From Clostridia bacterium (GTDB taxonomy: Bacteria > Bacillota > Clostridia > Oscillospirales > Acutalibacteraceae): 19,877 nucleotides of DNA. The DNA lies in contig CAAGBH010000011.1 in assembly GCA_900768035.1 (NCBI GenBank), positions 1-19,877 on the forward strand. Direction: 5' to 3'. The notes under the pieces are model-generated. The model was not told the origin of the DNA and did no database searches. It was given only the letters and a program-made list of their open reading frames with translations. This document shows, piece after piece, positions 6,647-14,481 of this stretch (position 1 is its first letter; each line of letters starts with the position of its first letter). A program made the translations under genes and the position numbers.

Positions 6647-7540
6647 ATGTCACACAAAAAATTGCTTTTAATAGTCAATCCATGCTCGGGCAGGGCAAAA
6701 ATGCACGCCGAACTTTTAAAGGTAATTGAAACCCTTTCGGGCGCAGACTATACAGTAACAGTCTATCCCACAAAATATAAAGGCGATGCCACAGAGTATG
6801 TTTCTAAACTGGACCAAAACGACTATGAACTTATCGTAGTTTGCGGCGGTGATGGAACATTAAACGAAGTGATTACAGGTATTATGAACGCTTCGCTTGA
6901 TATCCCGCTTGGTTATATCCCGTCAGGCACGCTTAACGAATGGTCTAACGGACTTAAAATTTCCCGTAATATTGAAACTGCGGCAAAGGATATAACAACC
7001 GGCAAAACCATAAAACTTGATATCGGAAAATTTGACGATAAATATTTCTCATACACTGCCTCCTTTGGTGCTTTCACTTCGGCATCATATTCCGCACCGC
7101 AGGATATTAAAAATGTGTTAGGTCAGGCGGCATACTTTTTTGAGGGTATCAAAAGCCTTGCAAATATTAAGCCGATACACCTGAAATTCACACACGAGAA
7201 CGGCGTCGTAGAGGGTGACTTCCTGTTTGGCGCAATTTCAAATTCACTGTCGGTTGGCGGGATTGTTAAATATGATAAAACCGCCGTTGAACTCAACGAC
7301 GGTATGTTTGAAGTTTTGCTTATCCGCAATCCTGACAATATTTTAAAATTACAGCCTTTAATAGACGGAATCTTAAAGCACGAATTTGACCGTGAGGGTA
7401 TCGAATTTTTCCGCACCAAAAACCTCACTATTGAAACCGATGAAGATGTCTCGTGGACACTCGACGGAGAATATGCAAAAGGTGAAAAGGTTTTTGAAGT
7501 TTCAAATCTTCACAATGCAATAACATTTATAATACCATAA
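6647..7540 (+). CDS. Diacylglycerol kinase-family lipid kinase
   Basis: A 297-residue DagK/YegS/DgkB-family kinase, normal length. Such enzymes phosphorylate diacylglycerol or related lipids at the membrane's inner face, recycling lipid left by lipoteichoic acid synthesis. The N-terminal nucleotide-binding domain has IVNPCSGRA and the signature CGGDGTLNEV (D69), followed by GYIPSGTLNEW. The C-terminal beta-sandwich ends with SWTLDGEYA, the usual family end. No transmembrane segment is seen. The ATG is preceded by AAGGAAAGG. It is 20 bases after tsaD and 20 before mreB, so it is probably in the same transcript; its lipid substrate is not deducible. Confidence 0.9.
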   Translation: MSHKKLLLIVNPCSGRAKMHAELLKVIETLSGADYTVTVYPTKYKGDATEYVSKLDQNDYELIVVCGGDGTLNEVITGIMNASLDIPLGYIPSGTLNEWSNGLKISRNIETAAKDITTGKTIKLDIGKFDDKYFSYTASFGAFTSASYSAPQDIKNVLGQAAYFFEGIKSLANIKPIHLKFTHENGVVEGDFLFGAISNSLSVGGIVKYDKTAVELNDGMFEVLLIRNPDNILKLQPLIDGILKHEFDREGIEFFRTKNLTIETDEDVSWTLDGEYAKGEKVFEVSNLHNAITFIIP

Positions 7541-7560
7541 AAATAAGGACGGAGATTTAT

Positions 7561-8580
7561 ATGTTTACAAGAGATATCGGTGTTGACCTTGGCACCGCAA
7601 ATACATTGGTTTGCCTTAAAGGCAAAGGAATAATTATGAGAGAGCCATCTGTTGTGGCTTATGATATAAGAAACGATGCAGTTCGTGCGGTAGGCCAAGA
7701 AGCAAAAGATATGATTGGCAGAACCCCAGGTTCAATCGTGGCAGTCCGTCCTTTGAAAGACGGCGTTATTGCTGACTTTGATGTTACTGCCGCAATGCTT
7801 AAAAGATTTGTGCGCTCTGCTTTGAAAGGCTCTTTCTTCTCAAGAGTGCGTATGGTGGTATGTATCCCCGCAGGTGTTACCGAGGTTGAAAGCCGTGCGG
7901 TTTATGATGCCGCAAAACAGGCGGGCGCTACCGAAGTTGATTTGGTTGAAGAACCTATGGCAGCGGCTGTAGGTGCCGGTCTTCCCGTTTGGGACGCTAC
8001 GGGTAATATGATTGTTGATATCGGCGGCGGTACAAGTGAAGTTGCCGTTATATCCTTAGGTGATATCGTAACTGCACAGTCAATCCGTGTTGCAGGCGAT
8101 AATTTAGACGAAGCAATTATCAACTATATCCGTAGAAAACACAATCTCCTTATCGGTGAGCGCACCGCAGAACAGATTAAAATTGAAATCGGCTCTGCAA
8201 AGCCTTATGAGGATGAAAAAAGCATTGAAATAAAGGGTAGAAACCAAGTAGACGGTCTGCCTAAAAATGTTATCATTTCGTCCGAAGAAGTTCGTATTGC
8301 AATGGCAGATACCATCTCTCAAATTATTGACACCATTCGTTTAACACTTGAAAAAACACCGCCCGAACTTGCGGCTGATATTATCGACCGTGGTATCACA
8401 ATGACCGGCGGCGGTGCTCTGCTTCGTGGATTTGCAGAACTTATTGCCGAAGAAACAGGTATGCCTGTAACGGTTGCGGCAAATCCTCTTGACTGTGTTG
8501 TGCTCGGCACCGCAAAAAGACTTGAAGCGGATAGCGGATTTGACAATTATACCTTCCGCAGAGGTAAAAGATTCAGATAA
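7561..8580 (+). CDS. mreB: Rod shape-determining protein MreB
   Basis: A 339-residue bacterial actin that forms membrane-bound filaments directing side-wall peptidoglycan synthesis. Actin-fold motifs are intact: phosphate-1 GVDLGTANTLV at the N-terminus, EEPMAAAVGAG, phosphate-2 DIGGGTSEVAVI, and the adenosine motif MTGGGALLRGF. The C-terminus is basic (FRRGKRFR). The ATG has GGACGGAG upstream. First gene of an mreB-mreC-mreD-PBP2 set with gaps of 15, 1 and 15 bases. A TATAAT at 7528-7533 inside the end of the preceding gene lacks a matching -35, so a separate promoter is doubtful. Confidence 0.97.
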   Translation: MFTRDIGVDLGTANTLVCLKGKGIIMREPSVVAYDIRNDAVRAVGQEAKDMIGRTPGSIVAVRPLKDGVIADFDVTAAMLKRFVRSALKGSFFSRVRMVVCIPAGVTEVESRAVYDAAKQAGATEVDLVEEPMAAAVGAGLPVWDATGNMIVDIGGGTSEVAVISLGDIVTAQSIRVAGDNLDEAIINYIRRKHNLLIGERTAEQIKIEIGSAKPYEDEKSIEIKGRNQVDGLPKNVIISSEEVRIAMADTISQIIDTIRLTLEKTPPELAADIIDRGITMTGGGALLRGFAELIAEETGMPVTVAANPLDCVVLGTAKRLEADSGFDNYTFRRGKRFR

Positions 8581-8595
8581 AACAGGAGAAAGTAA

Positions 8596-9435
8596 ATGCG
8601 TTTTTTCTTTCGTAGCAAACAGTTTAAAATTATTTTGACAATTTTAATTTGTCTTGTAACAATTTCAATAATATTCACTGTAATTGGCGGCAGAATATCA
8701 CCCCAATCTAACATTGCCGGCACTATAACTGCGCCTATTCGCTCGGCGGCAACCGCTGTTTCGAATGCGTTTTCAGATTTTGTGTCTGCATATAATGACG
8801 GCAATAAACTAATGCTTGAAAACACCGAACTCGAATCGGAAATAAATCAACTAAGAGAACAACTTGCCGATTATCAGAAAATTTCTGCCGAGAACGATTT
8901 TTATAAAAAATATCTTGAAATAAAAGATAGCAACCCCGACTTTAAGTTTGCACCTGCCACCCTTATTTCAAGAGATACGGGCGACCCGTATAAAAGTTTT
9001 GTTATAAACAAAGGCTCTGCAAACGGCATTAATGCCTTTGATACAGTTATTACAGATGCCGGTCTTGTGGGTTATGTTTCGGATGTAGGTCTTACAACTG
9101 CAAAGGTGACCACAATTTTAAGCCCTGACCTCACATTAGGTGCGCTCGATAACCGTACTAATGATTCAGGTATAATTTCAGGCTCTATTGAAACCGTAAA
9201 GGATAATCAAACCAAGTTTTACAACCTTGCACGCTCTTGCAGTGTGGCAGTAGGCGACTATGTTGTAACATCGGGCGAGGGTGTTTTCCCCGAAGGATTG
9301 CTTATTGGAAGTATCACTTCCATCGGTAATGACCGTTATAACACCGCCCTTTTCGCAACCGTCAAACCCTTTGCAGATATTGACGAAATCCGTGATGTAA
9401 TGGTCATCACGAGTTTTAAAGGTAAAGGTAAATAA
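8596..9435 (+). CDS. mreC: Rod shape-determining protein MreC
   Basis: A 279-residue bitopic membrane protein linking MreB to PBP2 in the elongasome. It has a short basic cytoplasmic N-terminus, one transmembrane helix (about residues 12-32), a coiled coil (about 70-105, rich in E, L and Q), then the beta-rich MreC domain with the typical ATLISRDTGDPYKSFVINKG, GLVGYVSDVG and VVTSGEGVFPEGLLIGSI. The ATG is preceded by CAGGAGAAAG. Length and order are normal. Confidence 0.94.
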   Translation: MRFFFRSKQFKIILTILICLVTISIIFTVIGGRISPQSNIAGTITAPIRSAATAVSNAFSDFVSAYNDGNKLMLENTELESEINQLREQLADYQKISAENDFYKKYLEIKDSNPDFKFAPATLISRDTGDPYKSFVINKGSANGINAFDTVITDAGLVGYVSDVGLTTAKVTTILSPDLTLGALDNRTNDSGIISGSIETVKDNQTKFYNLARSCSVAVGDYVVTSGEGVFPEGLLIGSITSIGNDRYNTALFATVKPFADIDEIRDVMVITSFKGKGK

Positions 9436-9436
9436 T

Positions 9437-9946
9437 ATGAACTCAAAAAAACATCCTTTTATCTTTATTTTTAACATACTTATTTTTTCTTTTATAATAC
9501 TTTTATATTATACAGATTCGGCGGGAATTAAAATTTCCACCGCCTCGGCTCTACTTATTTTGCCCTTACTTACGGCTTTCTCGTTATTTCATTCGCCGTT
9601 AGCAAGCGGACTTACAGGGGTTATCGTAGGAATCTTTATGGATGCATGCGCCCCTTCTTCATACTGTTTTAATGCAACCGTTTTAATGTTAATTGCAGTT
9701 TTTGTTGCGGTTGCTTCAAACACTCTCTTTAATAAAAACATACCCTCGGCGGCGGTTTTATCACTAATCACAAGCGTGTTTTATTTTGTTTATCAATGGA
9801 TTGTTTTCCACGCCGCAGTTGAAAGTCTTAACAACAGTCTGATTTATCTTTTAAATTATGCGCTTCCCTCTGCTGTTTTCAGCGCAATATTTATTTTCCC
9901 GTTTTATTTTCTTTATAAAAAGTTTCATAAAATTTCATTAGAATAG
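9437..9946 (+). CDS. mreD: Rod shape-determining membrane protein MreD
   Basis: A 169-residue, very hydrophobic protein with about five predicted transmembrane segments, fitting MreD in size, topology and position between mreC and the PBP gene. Family cues are the GLTGVIVGIFMDA segment and a basic C-terminus. Sequence conservation in MreD is low, so the call leans on context. Its ATG lies 1 base after the mreC stop, with GGTAAAGG inside the end of mreC as binding site. Confidence 0.85.
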   Translation: MNSKKHPFIFIFNILIFSFIILLYYTDSAGIKISTASALLILPLLTAFSLFHSPLASGLTGVIVGIFMDACAPSSYCFNATVLMLIAVFVAVASNTLFNKNIPSAAVLSLITSVFYFVYQWIVFHAAVESLNNSLIYLLNYALPSAVFSAIFIFPFYFLYKKFHKISLE

Positions 9947-9961
9947 AAAGGAATTTGAAAA

Positions 9962-11941
9962 TTGCCTTTTAAGAAAAAAAGTCCGATTACGCTGACGGTT
10001 TTATCTGTTTTGCTTGTAATTGCAATGGTGCTTTTTTCCGCAAGGATTTATTCTTTACAGGTTAAAGACTCTGCAAAATATACAGGCAGAATTGAAAACG
10101 GCGCAAGTTCAATAAGAACTGCCGCCATAAAGGCACCTCGTGGTGAAATTCTTGACTGCTACGGCAGACAAATTGCTATCAACCGAGACGGATATAACAT
10201 TGTTTTTAACAAAGCGTACATCAAAGACAATATTAACGACATAATTTTACAACTTATAAAACTTTCAAAAAAATATAACGCCGAATGGGTTGACCTTTTA
10301 CCGCTCAATTCCTCAGCACCTTATGGTTTCAAAAAAGGTGAATCCACAAAAAAGATGCTCGAAACCTTGAAACTTGCCCACTATGCCACAGCCCAAAACT
10401 GTTTTGACACTATGGTGGAAGAATATGAATTGCAAAACTATTCAAAGTCAGAGCAACGCAAGATAATGGGCGTTCGATACAGTATGCAAATTTCGGATTT
10501 TTCAATTTCATATCCATTCACCTTTGCAGAAGATGTTTCAACTGAATTTATGCGAAAAATCTCGGAATGTTCTTTAAGCCTTAGCGGTGTTTCGATTGAA
10601 GTTGTTCCTGTTCGTGAATACCCCGACACAACACTCGCAGTAAACCTCATAGGCTCAGTAGGTCCAATCTTTGAAGAGGACTGGGAGTATTACAAAGAAA
10701 AAGGCTATTCTTATAATGATAAAGTTGGTAAAAGCGGTATCGAAAAATGGGCAGAAGATTATCTTCGTGGTATTGACGGAGAAATCACCTATTATCTCGA
10801 CTCTAAAGGAGATATAATCGCAAGCGAAGTCACCAAAGAGCCTATTGCAGGTAAAACCGTTATGATGTCGCTTGATAAAAATCTTCAGCGCAAAGCGCAG
10901 GATTCTCTTAAAGAAAAGGTTAGAAGTCTTCAAAAAGAGGGCGGCACCTGTAAAGCAGGCTGTGCCGTTGCTATTGATATACACACCGGCAAAGTTTTAG
11001 CCGCCGCAAACTACCCGTCTTACGATTCAGCTACGATGAATAAAGAGTATAATAAACTCCAGTCCGACCCTGCTAAACCTTTAACCGACAGAGCATTTCA
11101 GGGTGTATATCCTATCGGTTCAACAATCAAACCCGCAGTTGCTGTTGCGGCAATGGAAAACAACCATTATTCCATAGGTGAAAGCATTAACTGTGTGAGA
11201 GTTTATAAACTTTTTGAAGGTTATTCACCAAAATGTCTTCACTATCACGGAAGAATTGCGCTGAAAGATGCCTTGGCCAAAAGTTGCAACTACTTCTTCT
11301 TTGAAATGGGCAGACGAATCGGCGCCACAACACTAACAGACTATTTCAAACAATTCGGATTAGGCCTTAAAACAGGTGTTGAGGTTGATGACAGTTCGGG
11401 AATTTTAATACAGCCAGAAAGCGATAATGTTGGCGGTACAACCCTGCAAATTGCAATCGGTCAGATGAACGCTTTCACACCTTTGCAAGCCGCAAACTAT
11501 GCCGCAACCCTTGCAAACGGCGGTACACACTACCGTGCAAGCCTTATAAATCAAATCGTTTCTTATGATATTTCCGAAGTTTATAAAAATATCGACCCCG
11601 AAGTTGTTAATACTGTAAATATCAAGGATAAAACCCTTACCGCCGTTAAGAAAGGTATGCTTTCGGTTACAGAAGACGGTACAGGCCGTGCCGCTTTGGG
11701 CGACTATCCTATAAAAGTGGGCGGTAAAACCGGTACTTCTCAGGTTAATAATGCCGCAGACCACAGTATATTCATCGCTTTTGCGCCTTTTGACCGTCCT
11801 GAAATTGCAATTTCAGTTGTGCTTGAAAACGGAAGTTCGGGTTTTTCGGCAGGTTCTATCGTCCGTGATATGTTAGACGCTTATTTCTTTGCAGAACACG
11901 CTTCGTCGAGCGACCAAAAACCTTTTGTTGTTCTGGATTAA
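9962..11941 (+). CDS. Class B penicillin-binding protein 2 (elongation transpeptidase)
   Basis: A 659-residue class B PBP. It crosslinks side-wall peptidoglycan as the transpeptidase of the MreBCD elongasome. After a basic N-terminus comes one transmembrane helix (about 10-27), a dimerisation/pedestal region (APRGEILDCYGRQIA; VGKSGIEKWAEDYLRG), then the transpeptidase domain with S387-T-I-K390, S441-C-N443 and K589-T-G-T592, all intact. It resembles PBP2/MrdA. The start is the TTG at 9962 with GAAAGGAA 8-9 bases upstream; a TTG at 9955 is in another frame and soon stops. The partner glycosyltransferase RodA, often close by, is not in this window. Confidence 0.93.
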   Translation: MPFKKKSPITLTVLSVLLVIAMVLFSARIYSLQVKDSAKYTGRIENGASSIRTAAIKAPRGEILDCYGRQIAINRDGYNIVFNKAYIKDNINDIILQLIKLSKKYNAEWVDLLPLNSSAPYGFKKGESTKKMLETLKLAHYATAQNCFDTMVEEYELQNYSKSEQRKIMGVRYSMQISDFSISYPFTFAEDVSTEFMRKISECSLSLSGVSIEVVPVREYPDTTLAVNLIGSVGPIFEEDWEYYKEKGYSYNDKVGKSGIEKWAEDYLRGIDGEITYYLDSKGDIIASEVTKEPIAGKTVMMSLDKNLQRKAQDSLKEKVRSLQKEGGTCKAGCAVAIDIHTGKVLAAANYPSYDSATMNKEYNKLQSDPAKPLTDRAFQGVYPIGSTIKPAVAVAAMENNHYSIGESINCVRVYKLFEGYSPKCLHYHGRIALKDALAKSCNYFFFEMGRRIGATTLTDYFKQFGLGLKTGVEVDDSSGILIQPESDNVGGTTLQIAIGQMNAFTPLQAANYAATLANGGTHYRASLINQIVSYDISEVYKNIDPEVVNTVNIKDKTLTAVKKGMLSVTEDGTGRAALGDYPIKVGGKTGTSQVNNAADHSIFIAFAPFDRPEIAISVVLENGSSGFSAGSIVRDMLDAYFFAEHASSSDQKPFVVLD

Positions 11942-11945
11942 AAAA

Positions 11946-11974
11946 TTGACAAATTTTAGTTACTATGATAAAAT
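11946..11974 (+). promoter_or_regulatory. Internal promoter ahead of minD
   Basis: TTGACA (11946-11951), a 17-bp spacer and TAAAAT (11969-11974) form an 11/12 match just after the PBP2 stop. Predicted start is near 11981, 17 bases before the minD ATG. It would let minD-mgsA-hisS-aspS be expressed independently of the long upstream run. Confidence 0.78.
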
Positions 11975-11997
11975 AATCCTTAAAAGCGAGGTGCTAT

Positions 11998-12729
11998 ATG
12001 GGCAAAATTTTTGCTGTTACTTCGGGTAAAGGCGGTGTCGGAAAATCAACCTTTTCGGTTGGATTATCGCTTGCCCTTTCCAAAGGCGGACAAACCGTCC
12101 TTTTAATTGATATGGACGAAGGACTTCGTTGCCTTGATATAATGCTTGGTGTTGATAAGTCTACTGTTTTTGATTTATCGGATGTATTGTGCGGTAAAGA
12201 AATTTCTGATGCGTTGTATGAAATCCCGCATTACGAAAACCTGTTTCTTATTCCCGCTCCCGCTAAATTGGGTATGATTGATGCTTTTGCATTTACCAAT
12301 TTTGCAAATCAAGTTAAAGATATGTTTGATATCGTGATTTTTGACTTTCCTGCAGGTATTGATTTCTCACTCTATACCTGTCTTCCGAAGGACACTTTGT
12401 TCTTAACCATTGCTTTGCCAGATCCCGTATCAGTAAAAGATGCTTCGGTAGTATCAGAAATGCTCTCACAAATTGATTGCGATGCACGGCTTATAATCAA
12501 CAATTTCCAATATAAATTAGCCAAAAAGCAGATTTTTAAAAATATTGATGAAATTATCGACCAATCAGAGTTGCAACTTTTAGGGATTGTCCCTAAATCA
12601 GATGAACTTATGCTATTGGCGGTAAAAAATAAATTAAACCCCAAAGGTAAGGCTATGCAGAGTTTCACAAGAATTTCAAAACGCCTTTTAGGAGAAAGAA
12701 TACTTCTTCCAAACCTTAAAAAAATATGA
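11998..12729 (+). CDS. minD: Septum-site-determining ATPase MinD
   Basis: A 243-residue ParA/MinD ATPase, slightly shorter than usual (about 265). MinD recruits the division inhibitor MinC to the membrane, driven by ATP dimerisation. It has the deviant Walker A SGKGGVGKST (K11, K16), the LLIDMDEGLRCLD motif with D40 and the switch II DFPAGID from D116. The C-terminal tail alternates basic and hydrophobic residues (RISKRLLGERILLP), consistent with the amphipathic membrane-targeting helix. GAGGTG lies 4 bases before the ATG. In related clostridia minD usually sits with minC and sometimes minE after the mre-PBP2 genes; here neither is present. Another MinD/FlhG-like role is possible but less likely given the context. 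Confidence 0.86.
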   Translation: MGKIFAVTSGKGGVGKSTFSVGLSLALSKGGQTVLLIDMDEGLRCLDIMLGVDKSTVFDLSDVLCGKEISDALYEIPHYENLFLIPAPAKLGMIDAFAFTNFANQVKDMFDIVIFDFPAGIDFSLYTCLPKDTLFLTIALPDPVSVKDASVVSEMLSQIDCDARLIINNFQYKLAKKQIFKNIDEIIDQSELQLLGIVPKSDELMLLAVKNKLNPKGKAMQSFTRISKRLLGERILLPNLKKI

Positions 12730-12744
12730 AAGGAACATTAAAAA

Positions 12745-13146
12745 ATGACAATCGCATTAATCGCACACGACGCCAAAAAGGAACTTATGGTACAATTTTG
12801 TATCGCATACTGCGGTATTTTAAGCAGACACAATCTTGTTGCCACAGGAACTACAGGTAAAACCGTTTCCGAAGCCACAGGACTTGAAATCACAAGTTTC
12901 CTAAGCGGTTCTCAGGGCGGTTCTCAACAAATCGCATCCCGCATCGGTTGTGATGAAATTGACCTTCTTTTAATGTTCCGTGACCCTCTCAACCCAAAAC
13001 CCAATGAGCCTGACGAACAAGCTTTGCTTCGTCTTTGTGATGTTCATAACATCCCTGTAGCCACAAATATCGCTACTGCAGAGGCTCTTATCCACGGTCT
13101 TGAACGTGGCGACCTTGATTGGCGCCAAATTTTAAAATCTAATTAA
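12745..13146 (+). CDS. mgsA: Methylglyoxal synthase-like protein with altered catalytic residues
   Basis: A 133-residue protein aligning without gaps to methylglyoxal synthase, which converts dihydroxyacetone phosphate to methylglyoxal and phosphate. Phosphate-binding elements remain: IALIAHDAKK (H8, D9, K12), ATGTTGK, S54-G55. Relative to E. coli MgsA, D91 and D101 are kept (D80, D90), but the catalytic base Asp71 is Ser (S60, in GGSQQ rather than GGDQQ) and His98 is Asn (N87, in PNEPD rather than PHDPD). The fold assignment is firm, the activity is uncertain. It sits 15 bases after minD and 16 before hisS in the same transcript, where related genomes place mgsA near min/mre genes. ATG with AAGGAAC upstream. 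Confidence 0.85.
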   Translation: MTIALIAHDAKKELMVQFCIAYCGILSRHNLVATGTTGKTVSEATGLEITSFLSGSQGGSQQIASRIGCDEIDLLLMFRDPLNPKPNEPDEQALLRLCDVHNIPVATNIATAEALIHGLERGDLDWRQILKSN

Positions 13147-13162
13147 TAACTCGGAGACACTT

Positions 13163-14476
13163 ATGGCAGAAATTAACCGTGCCGTTAAAGGCACTAATGA
13201 CATTTTACCTAACGAAATTTATAAATGGCAGTTTGTGGAAAACACAATGCTTGAAACTGCAAGGCAGTTCGGCTTTGAAGAAATCCGTGTTCCTGTATTC
13301 GAACACACCGAAGTTTTCAAGCGAAGCGTTGGAGACACAACTGACGTTGTTCAAAAAGAAATGTATACTTTTGACGATAAGGGTGGACGCTCAATCACTT
13401 TGCGCCCCGAACTTACCGCAGGCGTAATCAGAAGCGTTTTGGAAAACGGGCTTACAAACGGACCGCTTCCCTTGAAAGTTTGTTATATCGGCGGTTGCTA
13501 CCGCTATGAAAAACCCCAAGCGGGACGGCTTCGTGAATTCCATCAGTTTGGTGTTGAATGTGTAGGTGCATCCTCCCCAAACGCTGATGCAGAAGTTATC
13601 TGTCTTGCCCGTCATGTGCTTAACAATATCGGCATCAGAAAGATTTCTTTGGAAATCAATTCTATCGGTTGTCCCGAATGCCGCAAAAAATATCAGGAAG
13701 CATTGAAAGAATATTTCCGCAGTAATATCGACACCCTTTGTGACACCTGTAAAGACCGTCTTGAGCGCAACCCTATGCGTATTCTTGACTGTAAATCTCC
13801 GGTGTGCAAGACACTTTGTGAAAAAGCGCCCGTTGTTTTGGATTATCTGTGTGAAGAATGTGAAGAACATTTTAAAAATGTTAAAAAATATCTTGATGCG
13901 GCACAGGTGGAATATACTGTCAACCCTCATATCGTAAGAGGTCTTGATTATTATACCCGCACTGTTTTTGAGTTTGTATCAGGTGATATCGGCGCTCAGA
14001 GTACTGTTTGCGGCGGCGGAAGATATGATGGACTCATTTCTCAAATGGGCGGTCAGCCTACCGCGTCTTTAGGTTTTGCAATGGGCATTGAAAGGCTTAT
14101 GATGGTGCTTGAAAACCAAAAATCCGAAATACCGACAGGCGCACCAACTGACCTTTATGTTGCAGTTATGGGTGAAAAAGCAAGCCTTAAAGCCTGTATG
14201 CTATGCAACAATCTGCGTGCTGACGGCTTCAATGTTCAAACCGATATTTGCGGTCGAGGTCTTAAAGCGCAAATGAAATTTGCCAATAAAATCAAGGCTT
14301 TGTTCACCTTGGTTTTGGGCGATAGCGAACTTGAAGAAAATAAAGCAAAACTTAAAAATATGGCAACAGGTGAAGAGACCGAAGTTCAACTCGACACCCT
14401 TTCAGACGATTTATTCAAGGCAAAGAACAAATTTGCACTTGATATGCTAACCGATTCTATTTGCAATGAGGGGTAA
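13163..14476 (+). CDS. hisS: Histidyl-tRNA synthetase
   Basis: A 437-residue class II synthetase that charges tRNA-His. Visible motifs are motif 1 around the VFEHTEVFKRSVGD segment, motif 2 RYEKPQAGRLREFHQF from R114, the histidine-specific RGLDYYTRTVFEF, and motif 3 LGFAMGIERL, followed by the C-terminal anticodon-binding domain. Between motif 2 and the HisA motif it carries three CxxC pairs (C170/C173, C193/C196, C230/C233) plus DCKSPVC, an arrangement I associate with the Firmicutes type of HisRS and suggestive of metal binding. CGGAG precedes the ATG. No T-box leader is present; it is transcribed through from minD-mgsA and lies 5 bases before aspS. Confidence 0.97.
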   Translation: MAEINRAVKGTNDILPNEIYKWQFVENTMLETARQFGFEEIRVPVFEHTEVFKRSVGDTTDVVQKEMYTFDDKGGRSITLRPELTAGVIRSVLENGLTNGPLPLKVCYIGGCYRYEKPQAGRLREFHQFGVECVGASSPNADAEVICLARHVLNNIGIRKISLEINSIGCPECRKKYQEALKEYFRSNIDTLCDTCKDRLERNPMRILDCKSPVCKTLCEKAPVVLDYLCEECEEHFKNVKKYLDAAQVEYTVNPHIVRGLDYYTRTVFEFVSGDIGAQSTVCGGGRYDGLISQMGGQPTASLGFAMGIERLMMVLENQKSEIPTGAPTDLYVAVMGEKASLKACMLCNNLRADGFNVQTDICGRGLKAQMKFANKIKALFTLVLGDSELEENKAKLKNMATGEETEVQLDTLSDDLFKAKNKFALDMLTDSICNEG

Positions 14477-14481
14477 AAAAA

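Noticed and set aside
7528..7533. TATAAT upstream of mreB as an internal promoter
   Set aside because: It lies inside the preceding gene and the position 17 bases upstream (AATCTT) does not resemble a -35 box.
13147..13162. T-box or other leader regulation of hisS-aspS
   Set aside because: The gaps before hisS (16 bases) and aspS (5 bases) are far too short for a T-box; the genes are read through from the minD promoter.
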